Source of the DNA: Pseudomonadota bacterium
GTDB lineage: Bacteria; Hydrothermota; 32-111; QNBC01
Direction of reading: 5' to 3'
DNA: 7,709 nt
NCBI GenBank assembly: GCA_011682715.1
Contig: JAACEC010000046.1
Span: 1-7,709, forward strand
Shown: positions 1 through 7,376 of the stretch, piece by piece
Numbering within the stretch: position 1 is the first letter of the stretch
Layout of the letters: each line of letters opens with the position of its first letter
The notes under the pieces: model-generated
What the model was told of the DNA's origin: nothing
The model's input: only the letters and a program-made list of their open reading frames with translations
Databases searched by the model: none
Program-made: the position numbers and the translations under genes

Positions 1-15
1 AGATAACACCTCCTC

Positions 16-44
16 TTGACACAAATATTTTAATGTTATATAAA
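16..44 (+). promoter_or_regulatory. sigma70-type promoter of the tetR-RND operon
   Basis: A perfect -35 hexamer TTGACA (16-21) is followed after 17 bases by TATAAA (39-44), one base from the TATAAT consensus. The predicted transcription start is about 50-52, exactly at the left edge of the palindrome that follows. No other convincing promoter is seen in the + strand gene cluster, whose genes overlap or are at most 12 bases apart, so this is the likely promoter for all four genes. Confidence 0.75.
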
Positions 45-49
45 GATTA

Positions 50-69
50 TACAAACCGGTCGGTTTGTA
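50..69. promoter_or_regulatory. palindromic operator, probably for the adjacent TetR regulator
   Basis: Two 9-base arms, TACAAACCG (50-58) and CGGTTTGTA (61-69), form a perfect inverted repeat around a central GT. The core ACCGGTCGGT is of the kind commonly bound by TetR-family repressors. The site begins at the predicted transcription start and its last base touches the tetR Shine-Dalgarno sequence, so a bound dimer would block initiation. The pairing is seen directly. Binding by the protein encoded at 80-682 is inferred from position and family habit. Confidence 0.75.
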
Positions 70-79
70 GGAGGTTTAT

Positions 80-682
80 TTGACCACTAAGGAAAGAATC
101 ATCCTCGAAAGTGCCAAGCTGTTTCTGAAACACGGTTATTCAAACGTTTCACTGAATATGATCCTCGATACATGCCATTTATCAAAGGGTGGATTTTATC
201 ATTACTTCCCGAGCAAAGAATCTCTTTTCCGTGAATTGTTGAATCATGAAGTTTTCGGTGCCATTGTAATACCCGAAGAATTAAAAGATAAAAATATTTC
301 GGCTGTCAAGAAGATGAAACTTCTTGTCAAGTTTTCCTACGGATATTTCGAGAGAATTAAGGGACTTATTGGAGAAAACGATTTTTTCGGTATCTATCCT
401 TTGGTATTTCAGGGGATTATTGAAAACAAACACCTCCTGGATAAATTTAAAAATTTATACATAGATTACGAAAAGTTTCTTGAAGCAATAATTGATGAAG
501 GCAAAAATGAAGGAGAATTCAAAGAAAAAATCAATTCGAGAGATTTTGCATACCAAATCATTTCATCCATTGAAGGAATATTTCTCGTTTGGTCCATCAC
601 AAAAGATTTCGATTTGAAGAAGCATCTTGAATTAGTCATTAATAATATTATTGAAACCATTAAAGCTAAGGAGGAAATATGA
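80..682 (+). CDS. TetR/AcrR-family transcriptional regulator
   Basis: This is a 200-residue protein, the usual length for the TetR family. Residues about 1-50 form the DNA-binding domain: TTKERIILESAKLFLKHGY is helix 1, and the stretch ending LSKGGFYHYFPSKESLF is the family's recognition helix and its well-conserved flank. Residues about 55-200 are the variable, mostly helical ligand and dimer domain, so the inducer cannot be read from sequence. The start is TTG at 80, preceded by AGGAGG (69-74) at 5-base spacing; no ATG lies near a ribosome site. It is the first gene of the operon and its TGA overlaps the next gene's ATG (ATGA, 679-682). It probably represses its own operon through the 50-69 palindrome. 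Autorepression is the common TetR arrangement and the ligand may be the exported substrate, but that is inference. Confidence 0.93.
   Translation: MTTKERIILESAKLFLKHGYSNVSLNMILDTCHLSKGGFYHYFPSKESLFRELLNHEVFGAIVIPEELKDKNISAVKKMKLLVKFSYGYFERIKGLIGENDFFGIYPLVFQGIIENKHLLDKFKNLYIDYEKFLEAIIDEGKNEGEFKEKINSRDFAYQIISSIEGIFLVWSITKDFDLKKHLELVINNIIETIKAKEEI
668..674 (+). promoter_or_regulatory. Shine-Dalgarno site that fixes the LolA-like start at 679
   Basis: AAGGAGG lies 4 bases before the ATG at 679, inside the last codons of tetR. It shows that the LolA-like gene is meant to begin at 679 and be translationally coupled to tetR. The later in-frame ATG at 864 has no comparable site; only GGAAAAAAG lies upstream. 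Confidence 0.8.
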
Positions 683-1385
683 TAGAACTGTTACTTGCAG
701 CTATTATCGCTATTAGTCCTATGGAGCTATTGACAAAAATTGACAGTGCGTCCACTTTACCCCAATCCGAGGGAATAATGGAAGAGACCATAATTACATC
801 TACCGGTCATAAGCAACATTCAAACTGAAATACTATTCTAAAGACAATGGAAAAAAGCAGTTAATGAATTTTATTTCCCCAAAAATCGTAAATGGGATAA
901 AATTTCTTCTTGTAGGAAACAACATCTGGGTATACTTTCCCGAAACCGGAAGGGTAAGAAGATTAACTTCAAGGGCGAAAAAACAAAAAATGATGGGATC
1001 CGACTTCACTTATGAAGATATGGAGTTTTATAATCTCAAAGAAAAATTCCTTCCATCTGATTTAAAAGAGGATAAAAATTACTATTATCTCAAGTTGATT
1101 CCAAAAAGTAACAGTAATTTATCCTACGACAAATTGACATTAAAAATCGACAAAGAAACATTCATTCCTTTGAAAATAGACTTCTATAAAAATGGCAATA
1201 ACTCCCCTTACAAAACACTATTACAACAAAATATAAAAATTGTTGACGATATTGCAACTCCTATGAAGACAATCATACTCGATAATGAAACAGGTTCAAA
1301 ATCTTCATTTGAGATTGACACAATAAATTACAATATAAAGATTGAACCGGGCACTTTTAATCCTTCAAATTTGCAGGAGAACTAA
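679..1385 (+). pseudogene. LolA-like outer membrane lipoprotein-sorting protein, frameshifted
   Basis: Two frames together give one protein of the LolA-like 'outer membrane lipoprotein-sorting protein' family, about 235 residues, normal for the family. Frame one runs from ATG 679 to TGA 826-828 and gives a short hydrophobic leader (LLLAAIIAIS) followed by MELLTKIDSAST and an EGIMEETIITSTG strand. The other frame is open from 813 and continues TFKLKYYSKDNGKKQLMNF, then the family's central region: NIWVYFPETGRVRRL and, at about residues 107-115, GSDFTYEDM. A TAA at 810-812 closes the second frame upstream, so the shift lies between 813 and 828. One missing base, for example an A turning CAAACA into CAACA at 814-818, would explain it. 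No -1 slippery heptamer is present. The leader lacks the usual positive charge after the first Met. The predicted role is a periplasmic lipid or lipoprotein carrier working with the RND pump encoded at 2515-5082. As written it would yield only a 49-residue peptide, unless translation restarts at 864 without a leader. Confidence 0.85.
1375..1380 (+). promoter_or_regulatory. Shine-Dalgarno site that fixes the barrel gene start at 1387
   Basis: AGGAGA lies 6 bases before the ATG at 1387, inside the last codons of the LolA-like gene. It favours 1387 over the in-frame ATG at 1342, which would add 15 polar residues in front of a hydrophobic leader and overlap the upstream gene by 44 bases. Confidence 0.75.
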
Positions 1386-1386
1386 T

Positions 1387-2502
1387 ATGAACTATCTGTT
1401 TGCTTTAATTATGGTTTTTAACATTGGGGGATATATCGAATATAGCGGTTTGAATTGGAAAACAGAAAATAATTTTCCCTATACCTGTTATGAAAAATTG
1501 AATATTAATATATCCGAAAATTACAGTAAGTCTTTTATAAAAGCGAATTTCGGTTACATGAACTATGATGGAAAAACAAGATATGACCTCGTAAACTATA
1601 TCCCTCCCGTCTTTCATGTCCCTGGTTTTTCAATTCCATACACTCTAACTTCCGAGCCATTTCTTAGAAACGGATATGTCGGGTTAAAATGGAATATATT
1701 TTATATCTCCCTTGGGAAACAACAAATGGGGTGGGGCACCGGATATGCCTACAATCCTACGAATCTGTTTCAATATAAAACAATAATGGATATGAATGAA
1801 GAACTTGACGGGGTGAATTCGGTAAAATTGAAAATCAACTTTCCTTTTGATCTTTCTCTGGAAACAGTCATGCTTCCTGGGGCAATAATCGATTCAACCT
1901 CTTTTGCAGGAAAAATCAAGGGATATTTCCCACTGTTAGATTTTTCTACCGGTTTTGCTTATTATATTCAAACACACCTGGATTCACTCACTTTGAATCC
2001 CGTTAATGACCGTTACAAATCGATTCTTGCAGATTTCTCTACTAATATATTTAATTTCAATATCTATGGGGAAGGACTATTTAATCTTAATAAAAAGGCT
2101 CCCGTAGCTGTAATCGGATGCGGATATACAGGTACGGATAATTCCTTCTTGCTTAATTTTGAATATCTCTACAATGGTTATGGAGCAGAGAGTAACTACA
2201 ATATTGCCGATTGGTTGGATTTTCTATCCGGTTATGAGTTATCTTTGGGAAAGCATGAATTGATTTTTAATGTTGAAAAATCGTACAATAACGAATATGT
2301 GAAATTCAATTTGACAACTCTTGTCAATCCCATTGATAAAACAGGATTAATTTTACCGGGAGTCAACATAAATCCAAACGATAATTCAACAATCGTTTTG
2401 ACTCCTTTTATCCCATACGGTAAAGATGATCCTTCAAACGGTGGTACCGAATATACGAATTTCCCCATAGGTTGGCAATTCCGCATTAAAGTCAATTTCT
2501 AA
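1387..2502 (+). CDS. putative outer-membrane beta-barrel protein of the LolA-like/RND operon
   Basis: This is a 371-residue protein. It begins with a short hydrophobic leader (MNYLFALIMVFNIGG), though without the usual Lys/Arg. The rest is alternating polar and aromatic/hydrophobic stretches with many Tyr, Phe, Asn and Gly turns, and it ends WQFRIKVNF; a terminal Phe is the BAM recognition signature of outer-membrane barrels. Residues 110-126 read GKQQMGWGTGYAYNPTN. This resembles the 'GRQ...WG.G...NPTD' strand-turn of large porin-like families such as DUF1302, whose members also sit beside LolA-like and RND genes; membership of that exact family is not shown. It starts one base after the LolA-like stop and ends 12 bases before the transporter gene, so it is co-transcribed with both. 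Its likely role is the outer-membrane exit or acceptor of the exported molecule; that role is inferred from context only. Confidence 0.8.
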   Translation: MNYLFALIMVFNIGGYIEYSGLNWKTENNFPYTCYEKLNINISENYSKSFIKANFGYMNYDGKTRYDLVNYIPPVFHVPGFSIPYTLTSEPFLRNGYVGLKWNIFYISLGKQQMGWGTGYAYNPTNLFQYKTIMDMNEELDGVNSVKLKINFPFDLSLETVMLPGAIIDSTSFAGKIKGYFPLLDFSTGFAYYIQTHLDSLTLNPVNDRYKSILADFSTNIFNFNIYGEGLFNLNKKAPVAVIGCGYTGTDNSFLLNFEYLYNGYGAESNYNIADWLDFLSGYELSLGKHELIFNVEKSYNNEYVKFNLTTLVNPIDKTGLILPGVNINPNDNSTIVLTPFIPYGKDDPSNGGTEYTNFPIGWQFRIKVNF

Positions 2503-2503
2503 G

Positions 2504-2510
2504 AGGAGGT
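2504..2510 (+). promoter_or_regulatory. Shine-Dalgarno site for the TTG start of the RND transporter
   Basis: AGGAGGT lies 4 bases before TTG 2515, in the 12-base gap after the barrel gene's TAA. The strong site and the MNKFFNWV leader just ahead of the first membrane segment make the TTG start convincing. Confidence 0.75.
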
Positions 2511-2514
2511 TATT

Positions 2515-5082
2515 TTGAATAAATTTTTTAATTGGGTAACAACTCAGTCTGTAAAACATCCAAAAATTATATTTATAACTTCCATACTCTTTACAATATT
2601 AATGGCTTATTTGGCAAGCGGGCTTAAATTGGAGCTGACTTATTACGGCTTTGTACCTAAAAATCAACCCGCTGCAATTGAATTTGAAAAGATATATAAC
2701 AATTTCGGGAATGACGGAGGGGTAATGGTTGTCATTGAAAATCCGAATCCCGAATCGTTACAAACAATTGCAAAAGAAGTGAGAGACTCGCTTATAAAAC
2801 AAACTGATTTCGTCGGAAACATTACACTCGAATATCCCACAGATTTCTTTGTGCATCATGGACTTATGTTGCTTGATACAACGATGTTGAAACGCTCTTA
2901 CTCCGTATTGTCATCGGTTAATCTGGATTCGTTCCTACTAAATACAAATAACATGCTTGAGGGAAACTATGTCGATAATGAATCTAATATCGAATCCCAG
3001 GAGTTTGAAGTGACCGGAGCTGTTTCTACATTTGACGATTTGCTGAGAGGGATGAAACGATATCTAAAAGGGGGCAATGATTCATTGTTAAAAACAGGTA
3101 CTTTGGAGCAGATAACGGGACCTCTATACATGAAATCCTTGGATAACAGGATGATTTTAATGATGATTAACCCTTCCGTAACAATGAGTCAAATGGATGC
3201 TCTGGTTAAAGGAGTAAAAAAATTAAGAAAAACAATAGGGTCAATTCAAAACAAGCATAAAAACACAAAAATTAGTGATACGGGGATGTATTCCATTGGT
3301 GCCGATGAATATGAAACGGGGATGAGAGATTCAACAGTTACAACAATCGTATCTCTTGTTCTTGTTTTCCTCCTCTTTCTTATAGCTTTCCGGATATGGC
3401 AGGCATCAATACTGGCAGGAATAACACTGATTTTCGGCATTATATGGACTCTCGGCTTTACAAGACTGTTCGTAGGCAGGCTCAACATGATTACGGCATT
3501 CGTAGCAGTAATTCTTATCGGTCTTGGCATAGACTATTCTATTCATATATTTCAAGCATCCACAGAAAAGGGAGGAATAGAATTTGCTTTGAATAGAGTA
3601 GGCAGGGGTATTGTTGCCGGAGCTTTAACGACAGCGGCAGCATTTTTTGCATTGAATTTCACATCTTTCCAAATTCTAAGAGAGCTCGGACAAGTAATCG
3701 CTATGGGCGTCATAATGACTGTTCTCGCAAATATTCTTATTTTACCCTCTTTAATCAGATTGTTCGGTAAAAAAATAGAAGGTAAAAACGTAAACCTTCC
3801 TAAGTTGGGAGTTTTTAGTGAATGGATGAGCCACAAGCTGTATCTTGTCATAATTCTTATAATCATAATGCTTATTATAACACCTTATTTCATACATAAA
3901 ATACCCATAGTGGCAAATCCCCTCAAACTCGAAAGAAATGGGCTGGCTTCCGTAAAAACAATGAATGTGATTAACAAACGATTCGGTATGTCAGCCGATT
4001 ATATGATGACAACGGCAAGTAGTGTGACTGAATCATATGACATTTATAATAAAGTCAAGAAATTACCCGGCATTGGTTTTGTTGACTGTATTAATCTGTA
4101 TATGCCTTCTATTGAGCATCAAAAAGACAACATACCATATCTTAAAAAAATAAATAAAAAGGTTCTTTACGAGAGACGAAGTAGTATAAATAAGAAATTA
4201 TTGCTCAAACAGTTAAAAAGATTGAGAGACAACATTACAGAATTAAAAAGTACTGCCTATCTCGGCGGACTCGATAGAGTCTATACAGCAAGTAATTCGC
4301 TAATTAGTTCAGGAATATTTGACTCCCTTTACACTACTATTAATAATGCTTCACCCGAGGTGTTGAATAGGATGAATAAAGTTTTCTACTCAACTATTAA
4401 ACCTGCACTTCTTAAATCCTCGACTCCACGGATTATAACCCTCGATATGATACCATCTTCAATCAAAAATCGATATGTTTCTAAGGATGGACATCTCTTT
4501 CTCCTCAGCATTTATACCGATAGAAATCTATGGAATCAAGTGAAGGGCACCAAAGTAATCGACAGAATAAACAAGATTAAACCTGCAACAGGAATGGTCG
4601 TTTTAATGAGCATACTCTGGAACGAAGGGAAAAAGCAGTCGGGAAATGCCTTAATTCTCGTATTTATAACCATCTTTATAATTTTACTATTGGATTTTAA
4701 GGATATAAAAACGACATTTATTGCAATGCTACCTGTGACATTTGCAACACTCTTTACATTGACAATAATGGGAATCTTGCGTGTGCAACTTAATTTTATA
4801 AACGTTCTTGCTCTTCCGCTTATCATTGGTATAGGAGTAGACGATGCGGTTCATATCATACATAGATACAAAAAAGAACCTTCTGTGAAATATGTTTTCA
4901 CACATGTGGGCAGAGCAATTTTATACACATCTCTCACAACAATAGCGGCATTCGGTTCCCTTCTTCTTGCAAAATACAAAGGCTATCCTACCTTCGGAGC
5001 TGTTGTTGTTATAGGTGTGGCTCTTGCCTTTATAATGACAATTTCGCTTATTCCACCTCTATTGAAATATGTCAAAAGATAA
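2515..5082 (+). CDS. RND superfamily (MMPL-type) transporter
   Basis: This 855-residue inner-membrane protein has the two-fold repeat of RND transporters. TM1 (about 18-35) precedes a large periplasmic domain (36-272), followed by TM2-6 (about 276-417). TM7 (443-462) precedes a second periplasmic domain (463-708), followed by TM8-12 (about 711-850). The paired mid-membrane motifs are GLGIDYSIHIF (336-346, TM4) and GIGVDDAVHII (772-782, TM10). Their acidic residues D340, D776 and D777 match the proton-relay positions of MMPL proteins. In mycobacterial MmpL3 the relay is two Asp-Tyr pairs; here TM4 keeps DY but TM10 has DD. At 855 residues it is shorter than the roughly 1,000-1,050 of drug-efflux HAE1 pumps and fits the lipid/hydrophobe-exporting MMPL or 'predicted exporter' group. 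No membrane-fusion protein is encoded nearby; the LolA-like protein probably takes the periplasmic role. It is the last gene of the operon and its stop codon is part of the terminator stem. The substrate is unknown. Confidence 0.93.
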   Translation: MNKFFNWVTTQSVKHPKIIFITSILFTILMAYLASGLKLELTYYGFVPKNQPAAIEFEKIYNNFGNDGGVMVVIENPNPESLQTIAKEVRDSLIKQTDFVGNITLEYPTDFFVHHGLMLLDTTMLKRSYSVLSSVNLDSFLLNTNNMLEGNYVDNESNIESQEFEVTGAVSTFDDLLRGMKRYLKGGNDSLLKTGTLEQITGPLYMKSLDNRMILMMINPSVTMSQMDALVKGVKKLRKTIGSIQNKHKNTKISDTGMYSIGADEYETGMRDSTVTTIVSLVLVFLLFLIAFRIWQASILAGITLIFGIIWTLGFTRLFVGRLNMITAFVAVILIGLGIDYSIHIFQASTEKGGIEFALNRVGRGIVAGALTTAAAFFALNFTSFQILRELGQVIAMGVIMTVLANILILPSLIRLFGKKIEGKNVNLPKLGVFSEWMSHKLYLVIILIIIMLIITPYFIHKIPIVANPLKLERNGLASVKTMNVINKRFGMSADYMMTTASSVTESYDIYNKVKKLPGIGFVDCINLYMPSIEHQKDNIPYLKKINKKVLYERRSSINKKLLLKQLKRLRDNITELKSTAYLGGLDRVYTASNSLISSGIFDSLYTTINNASPEVLNRMNKVFYSTIKPALLKSSTPRIITLDMIPSSIKNRYVSKDGHLFLLSIYTDRNLWNQVKGTKVIDRINKIKPATGMVVLMSILWNEGKKQSGNALILVFITIFIILLLDFKDIKTTFIAMLPVTFATLFTLTIMGILRVQLNFINVLALPLIIGIGVDDAVHIIHRYKKEPSVKYVFTHVGRAILYTSLTTIAAFGSLLLAKYKGYPTFGAVVVIGVALAFIMTISLIPPLLKYVKR

Positions 5083-5116
5083 TAGAAAAGCCGGTCAAAA
5101 GACCGGCTTTTCTATT
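5081..5116. terminator. bidirectional intrinsic terminator between convergent genes
   Basis: A perfect 16-base inverted repeat, AATAGAAAAGCCGGTC (5081-5096) and its complement (5101-5116), surrounds an AAAA loop. The GC-rich inner stem GCCGGTC is flanked by A-rich bases on the left and TTTTCTATTTTAT on the right, so each strand reads as a hairpin followed by a T-rich tail. The left arm starts within the transporter's TAA (5080-5082) and contains a second in-frame stop TAG (5083-5085). The right arm ends 11 bases before the - strand patatin gene's stop. It should end both transcripts. Confidence 0.92.
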
Positions 5117-5127
5117 TTATCGTTCCA

Positions 5128-7335
5128 TTAAAATCGTTTCATTATATCAATGGACTCAGCGGTATTGCCCATGCTTATAAAAAATGTAAATTTATGTGTT
5201 CCGTTAGGATTGTTTGTAACATAGAGATATTCAAGGCCAGCCTGAAATTCCCCGAAAACATTTTTAAAACCGCAATTTAGATCCGTACTATAAATATACG
5301 AAGGATTGAATGAACTGAAACTCTCATTCAAAAATGACAATTTATTCTTGCTCTGCAAATAGATTATCGAATTTATATAGTAACGAAAAGCAATTCCTGC
5401 TGAACCCGTATATTTGCTTGTGAAGCTCCTGTCATACATAAATTTATACGAATGAGACGGAATCACATAAGGGTAATCAATATAAATAGTTGGCAAAAGA
5501 ATCTGATTCGGATAGAGAAGTGTAATCACTCCTGCTTGTGAAATAAGCCTCGCATTAAATTTATCCGATATCTTAATCGATTTCAATCCGTCGAACAGAA
5601 ATTTTCCATATGCATTACCTACCCTCATTGATTTTATCTCATACGGAGTTCCGGTTTGATTGGGGAAGTTTATACCAAAATAGAGATTAACCCTTCCCCC
5701 GTTGTCGTTAAATGCAAATTTGTTAATAGAGTTTGACACATAGTATAGACCTGCATACGACTTAAAAATGTCTTCATCAAGGTAATCTTTATACTTGCTT
5801 CCCAAAACGAATGAAATTATTGAATTGTCATTTATATTATACCCAACCAAGAAATCAGCATTTAAAAATTCTCTATAAAAATAGTAATTATTCCATACAT
5901 TGTTTAGTTTGTAGACAAAATAATTGATATAAAATGAAGAGATATAGCTTGTGAAGAAGAGGCTGGGGAAGATCAGATTAACCGAAACTCCTTTCAGGTA
6001 ATTTCCGGCAAAACCAAAGAGATTTAGTTGACCGCCCTTGTCCAAAAGGTTTGTTTTCTGGAATCTCCCGAATAGGTTAACCCCACCGTTAGAATCATAA
6101 AATCCCCCTATTCCTAACTTGTTGCTTTCTGTGGTCTTGACTTTAACCTTTAAATTTATTCCACACGAATCACTTTCCTTTATCATAGGGGTAATACGAT
6201 TGAACATCCCAATGGAGTAAAGCTTGAAAACCCCTTTCTCCAACTTATCGAAAGAGAACTTCTCTCCTTTATGCATATTGAGAATATTATCGATAATGAT
6301 AAACTGGAATTTGTTACTCGCACTTACCTCAATATCGTCCAACTTACAACTATCAAAATCTTCGAATTTTTTTAGCCCCCTCCTACCGGCAGGATAGTTT
6401 TCCCTTCGTTTGATTTCCCTCTTTAATTCGGGCATTGCTTTCATAGCAGCTTTATAACCCAAATCTATGAGCTGTTTTACCTTGTTAAATTCCGACCCTT
6501 TAAATTTCCCCACATCAGGTTTTATGTAACAACCCATTTTTTTTAATGAGTCGGGATTCGCACTTTTTGTCAGAAGATCCACAAGTGAAAAACCGATATT
6601 GAATAGGTTCATATCTCCAGATTTCAGATTTTCTTTATCACTCGACACATCAACCGAAATTACATAATCTGCATGAAATGTGTCCTTTACCGCCCTTGCG
6701 GGGATGTTATTATACAACCCGCCATCGAACAGAATACTATCACCAAGCTTGACAGGTTTGAATACAACCGGAATCGCCATACTGGCTCGAACTGCTTCCG
6801 GCAAATTACCATGGGTAAAAATTAACGATTTACTGGAATTAATATCGGATGCCGTACATAGATACGGCTTCCACAACTTTCTAAAATCTCCCTTAACAGC
6901 AAGATTTGCTTGAGATAAAAATCTGAATATTTCGAAATTTATTATTCTGTCATCGACAATAGACTGTGGGAGCTGGAATTTTCCGTTCTTTATCTCGAGA
7001 TTTACAAAGGTTGGATATGAGTTGATATCGTAATATATGGGGCGTTTTTCAATTATAGGGATATTGAGAAACAAGTTTTGAACATCAGTGTTTACAAAAA
7101 TGCTCTCAATCTCCGTAGCACTGTAACCGGATGCCCACAGTGCTCCCACAATTGCCCCCATGCTTGTTCCTCCCACGACATCAACGGGAATGTGGTTCTC
7201 CTCAAGAGCTTTAAGAACACCGATATGGGCGAGCCCGCGGGCACTCCCACCACCGAGAGCGAGACCGATTCTCATGTGTGCAAATAATAGCGAAGGAAGC
7301 AATAAAACGACAAAAATGACTTTTCTAGAATTCAT
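5128..7335 (-). CDS. patatin-like phospholipase with POTRA and BamA-type barrel (type Vd-like)
   Basis: This 735-residue protein has a signal peptide at residues 1-19 (NSRKVIFVVLLLPSLLFA, cut probably before H20). Next is a patatin hydrolase domain (about 22-310): oxyanion loop GGGSARG (28-34), nucleophile elbow GTSMG (56-60) with Ser58, and DGG (204-206) with catalytic Asp204, so the Ser-Asp dyad is complete. Residues about 330-395 look like one POTRA domain (KFSFDKLEKGVFKLYSIGMFNRI is typical). Residues about 400-735 are a Tyr/Asn-rich Omp85-type barrel ending IDIMKRF with a terminal Phe. The order matches type Vd autotransporters such as PlpD and FplA, which carry a phospholipase A domain through the outer membrane; whether this lipase is released or stays attached is not visible. 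It is convergent with the RND operon and is transcribed from its own promoter. The ATG at 7333-7335 has no Shine-Dalgarno sequence. Confidence 0.95.
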   Translation of the reverse strand: MNSRKVIFVVLLLPSLLFAHMRIGLALGGGSARGLAHIGVLKALEENHIPVDVVGGTSMGAIVGALWASGYSATEIESIFVNTDVQNLFLNIPIIEKRPIYYDINSYPTFVNLEIKNGKFQLPQSIVDDRIINFEIFRFLSQANLAVKGDFRKLWKPYLCTASDINSSKSLIFTHGNLPEAVRASMAIPVVFKPVKLGDSILFDGGLYNNIPARAVKDTFHADYVISVDVSSDKENLKSGDMNLFNIGFSLVDLLTKSANPDSLKKMGCYIKPDVGKFKGSEFNKVKQLIDLGYKAAMKAMPELKREIKRRENYPAGRRGLKKFEDFDSCKLDDIEVSASNKFQFIIIDNILNMHKGEKFSFDKLEKGVFKLYSIGMFNRITPMIKESDSCGINLKVKVKTTESNKLGIGGFYDSNGGVNLFGRFQKTNLLDKGGQLNLFGFAGNYLKGVSVNLIFPSLFFTSYISSFYINYFVYKLNNVWNNYYFYREFLNADFLVGYNINDNSIISFVLGSKYKDYLDEDIFKSYAGLYYVSNSINKFAFNDNGGRVNLYFGINFPNQTGTPYEIKSMRVGNAYGKFLFDGLKSIKISDKFNARLISQAGVITLLYPNQILLPTIYIDYPYVIPSHSYKFMYDRSFTSKYTGSAGIAFRYYINSIIYLQSKNKLSFLNESFSSFNPSYIYSTDLNCGFKNVFGEFQAGLEYLYVTNNPNGTHKFTFFISMGNTAESIDIMKRF

Positions 7336-7341
7336 AAATAT

Positions 7342-7370
7342 AATATATCATAATAAATGCAAATTTTCAA
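7342..7370 (-). promoter_or_regulatory. probable promoter of the patatin-barrel gene, giving a leaderless mRNA
   Basis: On the - strand TTGAAA (7370-7365) is followed after exactly 17 bases by TATATT (7347-7342). Transcription would start about 6-8 bases further, at 7336-7334, which is the A of the ATG (7335) or next to it. The bases between are ATATTT with no ribosome-binding sequence, unlike every + strand gene here. The region is very AT-rich, so chance matches are easy; spacing and agreement with the start codon raise confidence somewhat. Confidence 0.5.
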
Positions 7371-7376
7371 TAAGTT

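Noticed and set aside
814..828. Programmed -1 frameshifting to make the full LolA-like protein
   Set aside because: No X-XXY-YYZ slippery heptamer is present in the 813-828 overlap, and I saw no obvious stimulatory stem just after it; loss of one base is simpler.
864..1385. A stand-alone 173-residue gene starting at ATG 864
   Set aside because: No good ribosome site precedes it, it has no leader, and the same frame upstream (813-863) codes family-matching residues TFKLKYYSKDNGKKQL. It is the 3' part of the frameshifted LolA-like gene.
1342..1386. Upstream ATG at 1342 as the barrel gene start
   Set aside because: It would put 15 polar residues before the hydrophobic leader and overlap the upstream gene by 44 bases; ATG 1387 has AGGAGA at good spacing.
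3246..3866. Several open frames on both strands inside the transporter gene
   Set aside because: They overlap the membrane segments and the GLGIDYS motif of a clear RND protein and look like shadows of its coding sequence.
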